This document shows, piece by piece, positions 53,238-61,995 of a DNA stretch of 64,000 nt. Source of the stretch: Bradyrhizobium zhengyangense (GTDB taxonomy: Bacteria > Pseudomonadota > Alphaproteobacteria > Rhizobiales > Xanthobacteraceae); assembly GCF_022012435.1 (NCBI RefSeq), contig NZ_JAKLUA010000014.1, positions 62,001 to 126,000 of the forward strand. The letters run 5' to 3'. Made by a program: the position numbers and the translations under genes. Each line of letters starts with the position of its first letter. Position 1 is the stretch's first letter. Below the pieces are notes generated by a model, which did not search any database, had not been told where the DNA came from, and worked only from the letters and a program-made list of their open reading frames with translations.

Positions 53238-54586
53238 TATCCCGCCTGCATCGTCCGCGCCGCGGCGCTGTGCCGGCGGATGAGGTCCGGAACGTCCAGT
53301 CCCGGGATCGCACCGTCGATCACGGCCCAGTTCCCCGCCACCATCACCCTGTCAGCCCGATGCGCGCCGCACAGCACCAGCGCGGCCATGGGATCGCCAT
53401 GGCCGGAGAAGCGCAGCTCATCGAGCCTGAACAGCGCGAGGTCGGCCGCCTTGCCGACCGCGATCTCGCCGAGTTCCGGACGGCCGACGCAGGCCGCCGA
53501 ACCCTTTGTCGCCCAGCGTAGCGCATCCTTATGGCTGACCTTGGTCACGCCGTAGCGCGCCCGCTGCAACAGGAAGGCCGCGCGCACCTCCTGCATCAGA
53601 TTGGACCCGTCATTCGATGCCGAGCCGTCGACGCCGAGGCCGATGCCGACGCCGGCCTCCTCCATCTCGCAAACCGGACAGCAGCCCGACGCCAGCAGCT
53701 GATTGCTGCACGCACAGTGGCTGATTGTGGTCTTGGCCTTGCCGAGCCGCTTCATCTCGTCGGCGTCGAAAAAGATGCCGTGCGCGAGCCAGGTCCGCCC
53801 GTTGAGCCAGCCGCATTGCTCGAGATAGTCGAGCGGACGGCAGCCATACATCTGCTGGCAGAATTTGTTCTCGTCCTCGGTCTCGGCGAGATGGGTGTGC
53901 AGACGCACGTCGAGCTTGTCGGCGAGATCGGCGGTGGCGCGCATCAAGGACGTCGTCACCGAGAACGGCGAGCACGGCGCAAGCGCAATCTGCACCATCG
54001 CATCCGCGCCGCGCTGGTGATGCTTGGCGACGACGCGCGCGCTGTCGGCGAGGATGGTGTCTTCGTCCTGCACGACGCTGTCGGGCGGCAGGCCGCCATC
54101 GCGTTGCGACAGGTTCATCGAGCCGCGCGTCAGCAGCACGCGGACGCCGAGCCGCTTTGCGACGCCGACCTCGATATCGACGGATTCTTCGAGCCCCCTG
54201 GGAAACACGTAGTGATGGTCGGTCGTCGTCGTGCAGCCCGAGAGTAGCAGTTCCGACATCGCCACGGTGACGCCGAGCTCGAGCGCCTCGGGCGTCAGCT
54301 TCGCCCACACCGGATAGAGCGCCTGAAGCCAGGGAAACAGCTCGCGGTCCATCGCCCCCGGCAGAGCCCGCGTCAACGTCTGATAAAAATGATGATGGGT
54401 GTTGATGAGGCCAGGCAGCACGACATGCCCACTCGCATCGAACACCGCGACGTCTGCGGTCGCAGGCGTCCCGCCTGCGGGCACGAGTTCGACGATACGG
54501 CCATCCCTCACGACGATCCCGCGCCCGGCGCCGTCAGCGAGAATGGCCAGGGGATCCCTGATCCAGATCGGCTTTGCGTCGCTCAT
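53237..54586 (-). CDS. 8-oxoguanine deaminase
   Basis: A 449-residue amidohydrolase of the ATZ/TRZ-chlorohydrolase-like group. Metal ligands: NTHHHFYQTLTR (HxH near residue 65), HTHLAETEDENKF, and GLGVDGSASNDG (the metal-binding Asp). Segments such as MDRELFPWLQALYPVWAKL and SHCACSNQLLASG fit 8-oxoguanine deaminases, which convert 8-oxoguanine to urate and ammonia; other N-deaminases of the family are an alternative. It is divergent from the xanthine dehydrogenase genes, with a sigma-54 sequence for each in the shared 150-base region. Its stop codon lies at the edge of a dispersed repeat. Confidence 0.85.
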   Translation of the reverse strand: MSDAKPIWIRDPLAILADGAGRGIVVRDGRIVELVPAGGTPATADVAVFDASGHVVLPGLINTHHHFYQTLTRALPGAMDRELFPWLQALYPVWAKLTPEALELGVTVAMSELLLSGCTTTTDHHYVFPRGLEESVDIEVGVAKRLGVRVLLTRGSMNLSQRDGGLPPDSVVQDEDTILADSARVVAKHHQRGADAMVQIALAPCSPFSVTTSLMRATADLADKLDVRLHTHLAETEDENKFCQQMYGCRPLDYLEQCGWLNGRTWLAHGIFFDADEMKRLGKAKTTISHCACSNQLLASGCCPVCEMEEAGVGIGLGVDGSASNDGSNLMQEVRAAFLLQRARYGVTKVSHKDALRWATKGSAACVGRPELGEIAVGKAADLALFRLDELRFSGHGDPMAALVLCGAHRADRVMVAGNWAVIDGAIPGLDVPDLIRRHSAAARTMQAG

Positions 54587-54622
54587 GACTCAATTTCTCC
54601 CCACCCTCGTTAACAAAGCGCC

Positions 54623-54638
54623 TGCAAGGCAGAGGCCA
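54623..54638 (-). promoter_or_regulatory. Sigma-54 promoter candidate of the 8-oxoguanine deaminase gene
   Basis: On the minus strand TGGCCTCTGCCTTGCA has exact GG-N10-GC spacing, TGGC and TTGCA intact. The start codon at 54586 is about 27 bases beyond the expected transcription start. Confidence 0.55.
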
Positions 54639-54676
54639 TCCCGACAGCGTTATGGCTGCGACTTGTTGTTGCTACT

Positions 54677-54692
54677 TGGCGCTGGTCTTGCA
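54677..54692 (+). promoter_or_regulatory. Sigma-54 promoter of the xanthine dehydrogenase genes
   Basis: TGGCGCTGGTCTTGCA matches the -24/-12 pattern with exact spacing and an intact TTGCA box; two mismatches lie in the -24 half. It lies about 47 bases before the start codon at 54739. Confidence 0.7.
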
Positions 54693-54738
54693 AGACTTTC
54701 CCTCGACAAATCACTTCGGCGCAGGCGTTGTTGCGGCC

Positions 54739-55566
54739 ATGGACTTGAATACCATCACAGCGGTGTCTCATCCGCAAACGCGCTCCGATCTGCCCGTTTG
54801 GACGCCAGGTGATGCTTGGCTCGCGGGCGGCACGTGGCTGTTCTCCGAACCGCAAGTTCACCTCACGCGGCTGATCGATCTCACCGATCTGAAATGGCCT
54901 GCGCTGACGATCACGCCCGGTCACCTCAGCATCGCCGCCACCTGCACCATCTCGCAACTCGATGCGTTCAACTCTCCGCCCGACTGGCTCGCTGCGCCGC
55001 TGATCGGCCAATGCTGCCGCGCCTTCCTCGCCTCCTTCAAGATCTGGAAGACGGCGACGGTGGGCGGCAATCTCTGCATGTCGCTGCCGGCGGGACCGAT
55101 GATCTCGCTGACCACCGCACTCGACGGGGTCTGCACCATCTGGAAGGCCGGCGGCGGCGAGCAAAGGATTCCCGTCACCGACTTCGTCACCGGCAACCAG
55201 CGCAACCGCCTGTTGCCGGGCGACCTGCTGCGGCAGATCGATATCCCGATTGCGGCGCTGAAGCGTCGCTCCGCGTTTCGCCAGATCTCGCTCGCACCGG
55301 TCGGCCGCTCCGCGGCGCTTCTGATCGGAAGCCTCGACGGAAATGGCGCGCTGAAGCTGACCGTGACCGCATCGACCGTACGCCCGATCCAGATGTCGTT
55401 TCCCGGACCGATCGATGCGGGCACGCTACGCACCGCGATCTCCGAGGAAATCCCCGACGATCTCTATCACACCGACATCCATGGCAAGCCGCTCTGGCGC
55501 AAGCACATGACGCTGCGGCTCGCCGAGGAGATCCGCGCCGAACTGCTGGATGCAATGTCGCCATGA
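54739..55566 (+). CDS. Xanthine dehydrogenase, FAD-binding subunit
   Basis: A 275-residue flavoprotein of the CoxM/XdhB type. The FAD motifs are LAGGTWLFSEP near residue 31 and TATVGGNLCMSLPAGPM near 105-122; the C-terminal CO-dehydrogenase flavoprotein domain follows. It passes electrons from the iron-sulphur clusters to NAD or another acceptor. The stop codon overlaps the next gene's ATG (ATGA), so the subunits are produced together. The ATG at 54739 is preferred over 54652 because the sigma-54 promoter would otherwise lie inside the gene. Confidence 0.85.
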   Translation: MDLNTITAVSHPQTRSDLPVWTPGDAWLAGGTWLFSEPQVHLTRLIDLTDLKWPALTITPGHLSIAATCTISQLDAFNSPPDWLAAPLIGQCCRAFLASFKIWKTATVGGNLCMSLPAGPMISLTTALDGVCTIWKAGGGEQRIPVTDFVTGNQRNRLLPGDLLRQIDIPIAALKRRSAFRQISLAPVGRSAALLIGSLDGNGALKLTVTASTVRPIQMSFPGPIDAGTLRTAISEEIPDDLYHTDIHGKPLWRKHMTLRLAEEIRAELLDAMSP

Positions 55567-58289
55567 GTTTCGAAGTCAACGGCACGACATTTACGCAAAC
55601 GCCGCGCACCGGCCAGTGCCTGCGCACATTCCTGCGGGAGCTTGGCCAGTTCGGGGTGAAAAAGGGCTGCGACGCCGGCGATTGCGGCGCCTGCACCGTG
55701 CTGCTCGACGGCGAACCCGTGCACAGCTGCCTGATCCCCGCGTTTCGCGCGGAGGGGCGCGCCGTCACCACGATCGAAGGGCTCGGCGGCGAGGACGGCG
55801 CGCATCCGATGCAGCAGGCCTTCCTCGACGCGCAGGGATTCCAGTGCGGCTTCTGCACCGCCGGCATGATCCTGACCTGCGCCTCGCTGAACCAGGCGCA
55901 GCGCACCGATCTCGGCGCTGCCCTGAAGGGCAATATCTGCCGCTGCACCGGCTATCGCGCGATCGAGGACGCAATCCACGGCAAGAGCAATGTCGAGGCG
56001 CGCGTCGAGGCCGGCGGCGCGTTCGGTCGCAGCCTGCCGGCGCCGGCGGGGCCGGACGTCGTGCGCGGCAAGGCGCGCTACACGTTCGACACGCACGTCG
56101 ATGGCCTGCTGCACATCAAGCTGCTGCGCTCGCCGCATGCGCACGCGCGGATCGTTTCGATCGACAGATCGTCGGCGATGGCCGCTCCGGGCGTGCACGC
56201 AATCCTGACGCATGAGGATGCGCCGTCGGTGCTGACATCGACCGCGCGGCATGAGAAGGATTGGATGGATCCCGAGGATACCCGCATCCTCGACGACGTC
56301 GTTCGCTTCATCGGCCAGAGGGTCGCGGCGGTGGTGGCCGAGAGTGAAGGCGCGGCCGAGGAGGCCTGCCGCCGGCTGAAGGTCACGTACGAAATTCTGC
56401 CCGCGCTGATCGATCCGGAGCAGGCGATGATGCCGGGCGCGCCGCTCGTTCATCCCGACAGGACCAGCGCCAACCGCGTTGCCGACGCGCAGCGCAATCT
56501 GGTCGCGGAGATTCATGGCGAATTCGGCGATGTCGCCGCCGCGCTCGCCACATCCGCCGTCACTTATGAAGCCACCTTCCACAGCCATCGTGTGCAGCAT
56601 GCGGCGCTGGAGACCCATGGCGGCCTCGCCTGGCTCGACGCGACAGGCGTGCTCAACGTCCGCACCTCGACGCAGGTCCCGTTCCTGACGCGGCGCGCGC
56701 TCTCGGACATCTTCCAGCTTCCCATGGACAAGGTCCGCGTGTTCTGCGAGCGGGTCGGCGGCGGCTTCGGCGGCAAGCAGGAGATGTTCGTCGAGGATAT
56801 TCTGGCGCTGGCCGCGCTGAAGACCGGACGCCCCGTCAAGCTCGAGCTGACCCGCGAGGAGCAGTTCATCGCGACCTCGACGCGGCATCCGATGCGCGTC
56901 CACATCAAAGCCGGCGCCGATGCCCAGGGCAAGCTCACCGCGCTGCAGCTCGACGTGCTCTCCAACACCGGCGCCTATGGCAATCACGGCCCCTCCGTGA
57001 TGTTCCACGCGGTGAACGAGTCGATCGCCGTCTATAACTGCCCGAACAAGCGCGTCGACGGCTTCGTCGTTTACACCAATACGGTGCCAGCAGGCGCGTT
57101 TCGCGGCTATGGCTTGCCGCAGTCCGTGATCGCGGTGGAAGCCGCAATCGACGAACTGGCGAAGCAGCTCGACATCAGCCCCTATGACATGCGCCGCCGC
57201 AATATCGTCAGGCCCGGCGATCCCATGCTGTCGCCGCCTGAATCCGAATATCACGATGTGCTCTACGGCTCCTACGGGCTCGACCAGTGCATCGATCTCG
57301 TCGAGCGCGCGATGCGGGCGGATCAGCCGCAAGGCGAGCTGTCGCCGGACTGGCTGACCGGCGACGGCATCGCGCTGACCATGATCGACACGGCGCCGCC
57401 CGCCGGCCACATCGCCGACGCCATGATCGCGCTCAACGACGATGGCGGCTTCGATCTCACCGTCGGTACCGCCGAGTTCGGCAATGGCACCAGCACCGTG
57501 CACCGGCAGATCGCCGCCACTGTGCTCGCGACCACCGTCGATAGAATCCGCCTGCGCCAGTCCGACACCGCCCATGGCGGCCACGACACCGGCGCCTATG
57601 GCAGCACCGGCACCTTCGTGGCCGGCAAGGCAACGCAGGCCGCCGCGATGCAGCTCGCAGCCGAGCTGAAGGCAGCCGCAGCCGGCGTGTGGCTTTGCGA
57701 TGTCGCGACGTGCACGCTCGAGGGCGAGTTCGTCGTCAGCGGCGTGCGGCGCATGTCCTTTGCCGAGCTCGCCAGGCTGGTGCGCGAGGCGGGTCGTCCG
57801 CTCGTCGCGCACGGCAATTCCGAGGGAACGCCGCGCTCGGTCGGCTTCAACGTGCAGGGCTTTCGCGTCGCCGTGAACAAAGGCACCGGCGAGGTCAGGA
57901 TTCTCCGGAGCGTGCAGGCGGCCGATGCCGGCGTCGTCGCCAATCCCATGCAATGCCGGGGGCAGGTCGAAGGCGGTGTCGCCCAGGCGCTCGGTGCGGC
58001 GCTCTACGAGGAGATGGTGATCGACGCCGAGGGCCGCGTCACCAATCCCAAATTCCGCGATTACCATCTGCCGTCCTTCACGGACGTGCCGCGCACGGAG
58101 GTGTTGTTCGCCGAGACGTCCGACACGATCGGACCCCTGGGCGCGAAGTCGATGAGCGAGAGCCCCTACAATCCGGTCGCCGCGGCCCTCGGCAACGCCA
58201 TCGCTGATGCCACCGGCATCCGCTTCACCGCACCGCCGTTCAAGCCGGACCGGCTGTTTCCGGCGCTACACGACAAGTTCGGCGACTAG
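55563..58289 (+). CDS. Xanthine dehydrogenase, fused 2Fe-2S and molybdopterin subunit
   Basis: A 908-residue protein. Residues 1-150 carry the two 2Fe-2S clusters (KKGCDAGDCGACTVLLDG and the QCGFCTAGMI...CRCTGYR pair). From about 160 to the end is the molybdopterin domain (RVGGGFGGKQE, GAFRGYGLPQ, and the catalytic-glutamate region GAKSMSESPYNP). It oxidises hypoxanthine and xanthine to urate. The fusion leaves FAD on a separate, smaller gene, unlike the usual XdhAB arrangement in which the 2Fe-2S and FAD domains are fused. It ends four bases into the convergent OHCU/HIU gene. Confidence 0.88.
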   Translation: MSFEVNGTTFTQTPRTGQCLRTFLRELGQFGVKKGCDAGDCGACTVLLDGEPVHSCLIPAFRAEGRAVTTIEGLGGEDGAHPMQQAFLDAQGFQCGFCTAGMILTCASLNQAQRTDLGAALKGNICRCTGYRAIEDAIHGKSNVEARVEAGGAFGRSLPAPAGPDVVRGKARYTFDTHVDGLLHIKLLRSPHAHARIVSIDRSSAMAAPGVHAILTHEDAPSVLTSTARHEKDWMDPEDTRILDDVVRFIGQRVAAVVAESEGAAEEACRRLKVTYEILPALIDPEQAMMPGAPLVHPDRTSANRVADAQRNLVAEIHGEFGDVAAALATSAVTYEATFHSHRVQHAALETHGGLAWLDATGVLNVRTSTQVPFLTRRALSDIFQLPMDKVRVFCERVGGGFGGKQEMFVEDILALAALKTGRPVKLELTREEQFIATSTRHPMRVHIKAGADAQGKLTALQLDVLSNTGAYGNHGPSVMFHAVNESIAVYNCPNKRVDGFVVYTNTVPAGAFRGYGLPQSVIAVEAAIDELAKQLDISPYDMRRRNIVRPGDPMLSPPESEYHDVLYGSYGLDQCIDLVERAMRADQPQGELSPDWLTGDGIALTMIDTAPPAGHIADAMIALNDDGGFDLTVGTAEFGNGTSTVHRQIAATVLATTVDRIRLRQSDTAHGGHDTGAYGSTGTFVAGKATQAAAMQLAAELKAAAAGVWLCDVATCTLEGEFVVSGVRRMSFAELARLVREAGRPLVAHGNSEGTPRSVGFNVQGFRVAVNKGTGEVRILRSVQAADAGVVANPMQCRGQVEGGVAQALGAALYEEMVIDAEGRVTNPKFRDYHLPSFTDVPRTEVLFAETSDTIGPLGAKSMSESPYNPVAAALGNAIADATGIRFTAPPFKPDRLFPALHDKFGD

Positions 58290-59173
58290 CTCCCGCGATA
58301 GGTCGAGTAGCTCCACGGCGTGACCAGCAGCGGCACGTGGTAGTGGCCTTCCGGCTCGCTGATCGCGAAGCGCAGCGGGATCTCGTCGAGGAACGGCGGA
58401 TCGGGAAGCTGCACATTGCGTTCGGCGTAATACCTTCCGACGTTGAAGCGGAGCTCGTAGCGGCCGATCGGCAGCGGGCGGCCGCCGATCAGCGGCTGGT
58501 CGGTGCGGCCGTCAGCGTTGGTGACGCCGCGCGCGATGACGCGATTCTCGCCGAGCGCGGCTAGCTCGACGAGTTCCACCGCGATTCCGGGGGCCGGCTT
58601 GCCTATGTGATTATCCAGCACATGGGTCGAGAGCCGGCCGTGCACTTTCAGTCTGTCATCGGCGACGACGAGCTGATCGAGCCGCAGGGCCGCGATACGG
58701 CCGATCTCCTCGATCGCGCGACGCGTCTCAGTCTTGGCAATGTTGCGCAGGCGCGTCTCGAAGTCGCGCAGCACGGAATCCTTGGTGTGGCGCCGCACGC
58801 AGACGATATAGGGGAAGCCGAATTTTTCGCGGTAGGCGTTGTTGACGCGCTCGAACGCGGCGTATTCGGCCTCCGACAGCCGGTCGAGGCCGGCGCTGTT
58901 TTGTTCATTGGTCGATTCCGCCGTGAGGCCTGCCGCACGCTGGGCCTTGTTGGCGAGATCGGGATGCGCGCGGATCAGCGCCAGCTGCGCGTCGGGTGCG
59001 GCGCTTTGGATCGCCGTCATCAGCGCGGCGTGCAACTGATTGATGCCGGCAAACGGACGCCGCGCCGCGGCTTCTTGGGCAATCCACGGCGAGTATTCGA
59101 CCACGTTTTCAAGTACCGCAACGAAATCGTCGAAGCTCGCGGTATTGAGATCAGACAAGGCGATCTGCGACAT
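58286..59173 (-). CDS. Fused OHCU decarboxylase / 5-hydroxyisourate hydrolase
   Basis: A 295-residue bifunctional enzyme. The N-terminal part (about 1-165) is OHCU decarboxylase (IRAHPDLANKAQ, with the catalytic histidine, and EKFGFPYIVCVRRHTK). The C-terminal part (about 180-295) is a transthyretin-like HIU hydrolase (LSTHVLDNHIGKPAPGI and the C-terminal STYRGS). Together they turn 5-hydroxyisourate into S-allantoin. Start 59173 has AGGGA upstream. It is followed upstream by PuuE on the same strand, seven bases away, so the two form an operon for successive steps. Confidence 0.9.
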   Translation of the reverse strand: MSQIALSDLNTASFDDFVAVLENVVEYSPWIAQEAAARRPFAGINQLHAALMTAIQSAAPDAQLALIRAHPDLANKAQRAAGLTAESTNEQNSAGLDRLSEAEYAAFERVNNAYREKFGFPYIVCVRRHTKDSVLRDFETRLRNIAKTETRRAIEEIGRIAALRLDQLVVADDRLKVHGRLSTHVLDNHIGKPAPGIAVELVELAALGENRVIARGVTNADGRTDQPLIGGRPLPIGRYELRFNVGRYYAERNVQLPDPPFLDEIPLRFAISEPEGHYHVPLLVTPWSYSTYRGS

Positions 59174-59180
59174 CGAGTCC

Positions 59181-60116
59181 CTACCCGATCTCGAAAGCGT
59201 TGTCGGCAAGACCCGCATGCTTGTCGTGCCAATGCTGCGCGATCTGAAGTCGCGTCGGCACCCAGACGCGATCGTGCTTGCCGATGTAATCAAGGAAGCG
59301 GATCAGGCCCGCGGCGCGGCCGGGCCGGCCCGCGAGGCGGCAGTGCAGCCCCACCGACATCATCTTCGGCGCGGTCTCACCTTCGGCATAGAGCACGTCG
59401 AAGGCGTCCTTCAGATAGGTGTAGAACTGCTCGCCTTCGGCAAACCCTTGCGGGTTGATGAAGCGCATGTCGTTGGCATCTAACGTATAGGGAATGACGA
59501 GCTGCTTGCCGTTCGCGCCCTTGACCCAATAGGGCAGATCGTCGGCGTAGGAATCGCAGAGATAAAGGAAGCCGCCCTCCTCCATCAGCAGACGGTTGGT
59601 GTTGATCGAGGAGCGCCCGGTGTACCAGCCGAGCGGACGCGCGCCGGTGGCCTCGGTGTGGACGCGAATGGACTCGGCGATCTCGGCGCGCTCCTGCGCT
59701 TCCGTCATGTCCTTGTGCTCGATCCATTTCAGGCTGTGGCTCGCAATGTCCCAACCGGACTCCTTCATCGCCGCGACGATTTCCGGATTGCGCTTCAGCG
59801 CGGTGGCAACACCGAACACGGTGGTCGGCCAGTTGCGCTCATTGAACATGCGCCACAAGCGCCAGAAGCCGGCGCGCGAGCCATATTCGAACATGGATTC
59901 GATATTGGCGTGACGCTGGCCGGGCCAGGGCTGCGCGCCCAGCACGTCGGACAGGAACGCTTCCGACGCACGGTCGCCGTGCAGAATGTTGTTCTCGCCG
60001 CCCTCCTCGAAATTGACGACGAACTGCACCGCGACCCGCGCATGGCCGGGCCACTCCGGATGCGGCGGGTTGCGACCGTAACCGCGGAGATCGCGCGGGT
60101 AGCTGATATCAGTCAC
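59181..60116 (-). CDS. puuE: Allantoinase, PuuE (polysaccharide-deacetylase-fold type)
   Basis: A 311-residue enzyme hydrolysing allantoin to allantoate. It has the NodB-like deacetylase fold used by PuuE allantoinases rather than the amidohydrolase fold. Characteristic segments are VNFEEGGENNILHGD, MFEYGSRAGFWRLWRMF, IASHSLKWIEHKDM and LLMEEGGFLYLCDSYADDLPYWV. It is in one operon with the OHCU/HIU fusion and the DUF3830 gene, whose stop codon abuts its start. Confidence 0.92.
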   Translation of the reverse strand: MTDISYPRDLRGYGRNPPHPEWPGHARVAVQFVVNFEEGGENNILHGDRASEAFLSDVLGAQPWPGQRHANIESMFEYGSRAGFWRLWRMFNERNWPTTVFGVATALKRNPEIVAAMKESGWDIASHSLKWIEHKDMTEAQERAEIAESIRVHTEATGARPLGWYTGRSSINTNRLLMEEGGFLYLCDSYADDLPYWVKGANGKQLVIPYTLDANDMRFINPQGFAEGEQFYTYLKDAFDVLYAEGETAPKMMSVGLHCRLAGRPGRAAGLIRFLDYIGKHDRVWVPTRLQIAQHWHDKHAGLADNAFEIG

Positions 60117-60530
60117 TTAGACTTCCTCGAAGCGGATCGGCAGTGCGCCCTTCCACAGCACGCTCTTGCCCAGCGTCGCCAGGTTCTCCAGGCCCGAAGT
60201 CACGGTGATGAAGTGATTGCCGGCGAGCTGGCCCATCTTGCTGGCGAAGTGCACGCCGCCATAGGCAAGCAGGATCTCGGTCTCGCTGATGCCGCCGGGA
60301 TAGAGGATGATCTGGCCCGGCGCGGGATAGCTGGTGTGGTTCTCATAGCCGACGCCAAAGTCGAGATCGCCGAGCGGCATCCAGACGCCTTCGCCGCTCC
60401 AGCGTACATGGATGATGTGGCTCTCGAACGGCAGCGCCTTGCGGAACGCCGCGACAGTCTTGGGTGCGGCCTCCTCTTCGAAGCGGGCATCGAAGGTGAA
60501 ATCGCCGGCGCGGATAACGAGTTTGCTCAT
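60117..60530 (-). CDS. DUF3830 family protein
   Basis: A 137-residue soluble protein of the DUF3830 family, which has a cyclophilin-like fold. FTFDARFEEEAAPKTVAAFRKALP and the YPGGISETEILLAYG segment are typical. The function is unproven. It is the first gene of an operon with PuuE and the OHCU/HIU fusion (zero- and seven-base gaps), so a role in ureide chemistry, such as handling an unstable intermediate, is plausible. AGAGAG lies before the ATG at 60530. Confidence 0.82.
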   Translation of the reverse strand: MSKLVIRAGDFTFDARFEEEAAPKTVAAFRKALPFESHIIHVRWSGEGVWMPLGDLDFGVGYENHTSYPAPGQIILYPGGISETEILLAYGGVHFASKMGQLAGNHFITVTSGLENLATLGKSVLWKGALPIRFEEV

Positions 60531-60621
60531 CTCATCTCTCTGGATCGGGGGGTGAGGCCCCACGGGGAACTTGCACGCAAAGAGCATTCCAGCGGGCTTC
60601 GCGCAAGGGCGCTAGGACCCA

Positions 60622-60906
60622 TTACCTGCGGTCGTAGGACCAGCCAAATATGCCGCTCCGCCGCACCTCCGGCTCGGGCTCCGCAGCGGCGGCTGCCGCC
60701 GGCGCCTCCTTCAGTTCCGCCTGGGGCGGTGGCGGAGGCGGTGCCGGCAGGTTCTCGCATTTCATGGAATAGACCAGCTTGCCGTCCGCGGTGCGTCCGA
60801 TCGGAGCGCAGGGGTCAGGATGTGCCGCCGAGATTTTGGGAGCGGTTTTGACCTGCGCCACAGCCGGCGAGGCGATCAAAAGCAGGACCAGCAGATATTT
60901 CGACAT
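60622..60906 (-). CDS. Exported proline-rich hypothetical protein
   Basis: A 94-residue exported protein: signal peptide MSKYLLVLLLIASPAVAQ, then a region with two cysteines that may pair (PDPCAPIG and SMKCENLP), a proline run and an Ala/Glu-rich linker. No known family. An ATG immediately upstream (60909) is an alternative start. Confidence 0.6.
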   Translation of the reverse strand: MSKYLLVLLLIASPAVAQVKTAPKISAAHPDPCAPIGRTADGKLVYSMKCENLPAPPPPPPQAELKEAPAAAAAAEPEPEVRRSGIFGWSYDRR

Positions 60907-61131
60907 CATTGTCGCGCCTGAAACCTTTGTTGCCCCCATTCAACCTGATGGCGCTGGTCAAGTCCATCCGGCCCCCGCCAGGAGGCTGCCGAATATTTAG
61001 CCGGGACCAAAAAATTTGCTCGCCCCATCGTGAACCCGGCGACAGTGATATCAGGCTGGCGGCATCGCCATGTCAGCCGCGACGACGACGACATTTCTCA
61101 CGACCGGGACGTCGTCACGGGAGATACAACC

Positions 61132-61350
61132 ATGCAGAAGACTCTTGCCATTCTCGGCGCGACGCTGATCGCTGCCATCACCATCCAGACCGCGGCCGCG
61201 AACGACCATCACCACCTTCGCAAGGCACGACCTGCTCCCATCACCCAGTCGGCGCGCGACTCCAACGCGGCCATGTGGCCATCGCAGCCGACGGAACCTG
61301 ACTGGTCGCGCTACGCCAATGGCGCAATGTCGGCGCCGGCGGGACGGTGA
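61132..61350 (+). CDS. Exported small hypothetical protein
   Basis: A 72-residue protein with a signal peptide (MQKTLAILGATLIAAITIQTAAA) and a His-rich start of the mature region (NDHHHLRKARP). GGGAGA precedes the ATG. Function unknown. Confidence 0.6.
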   Translation: MQKTLAILGATLIAAITIQTAAANDHHHLRKARPAPITQSARDSNAAMWPSQPTEPDWSRYANGAMSAPAGR

Positions 61351-61378
61351 TACGGAAGGCGTAGGGCGCGGCTCTCGT

Positions 61379-61485
61379 GTCCCGGACGCGCTGCAGCGTG
61401 CAACGCTGCTGCGCAGAGCGCAGCGTAATCCGGGACGCTTGCGACATGCTCCAGTGATCCCGGATTTCGCTGCGCTCCATCCGGG
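61379..61485. repeat. Pair of palindromic intergenic repeats
   Basis: GTCCCGGA (61379-61386) pairs with TCCGGGAC (61429-61436) around a GCAGC-rich middle, and CCCGGAT (61459-61465) pairs with ATCCGGG (61479-61485). Sequences of this type are widespread in Bradyrhizobium and Rhodopseudomonas intergenic regions. Confidence 0.65.
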
Positions 61486-61497
61486 CTACGGCATCCG

Positions 61498-61878
61498 TCA
61501 ATACGGATCGTAGTAGCGCGGTCCACCGTAATAGCCGTAGCCGGGACCATAATAGCGCGGGCCGCCATAGTAATAGTTGTCGTAATATTCCTGGCGCCGG
61601 CTCTCGGCGATCGCGCCTCCGATCATACCAACCGCGGCGCCCATGAAGGCAAGGCCCGCAGCGCTCGGCCCGCGCCGGTAATAGCGATGACGGCGCGCGG
61701 CGCTGAAATCGGTCGCGTTGGACGAGCCCTGCCCGGCCACAGCGGCAGTCGCGGCCTTGGCCGCTGCCGGCGACGCGGCAGCTGACGGCGAGACGGAAGC
61801 AACGACCAAAGCGAGACTGGCGAATGCAGCCAGTGCGGCGCTGCGGCCAACTCTCGATTTCACGGACCTGTCACTCAT
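61498..61878 (-). CDS. Exported Tyr/Gly-rich protein with glycine-zipper-like segment
   Basis: A 126-residue exported protein: signal peptide (AALAAFASLALVVASVSPSAAA), an Arg/Tyr region (RRHRYYRRG), a glycine-zipper-like helix (LAFMGAAVGMIGGAIAE) and a C-terminal tail of repeated Tyr-Gly-Pro units. Probably envelope-associated. GGAGGA precedes the ATG. Confidence 0.65.
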   Translation of the reverse strand: MSDRSVKSRVGRSAALAAFASLALVVASVSPSAAASPAAAKAATAAVAGQGSSNATDFSAARRHRYYRRGPSAAGLAFMGAAVGMIGGAIAESRRQEYYDNYYYGGPRYYGPGYGYYGGPRYYDPY

Positions 61879-61995
61879 CCTCACGTCCTCCGCTCTCGTC
61901 AAAGAAAAGATATGGAAACACCACATAATGCGCAAAGCACCGAAATGGTTTCGTGATCGCGGCAATCTGCCACGCTTTGACTGGTCGCGCTACCT

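Noticed and set aside
55467..58067. Long minus-strand frame (866 codons)
   Set aside because: Antisense to the xanthine dehydrogenase gene with all cofactor motifs intact.
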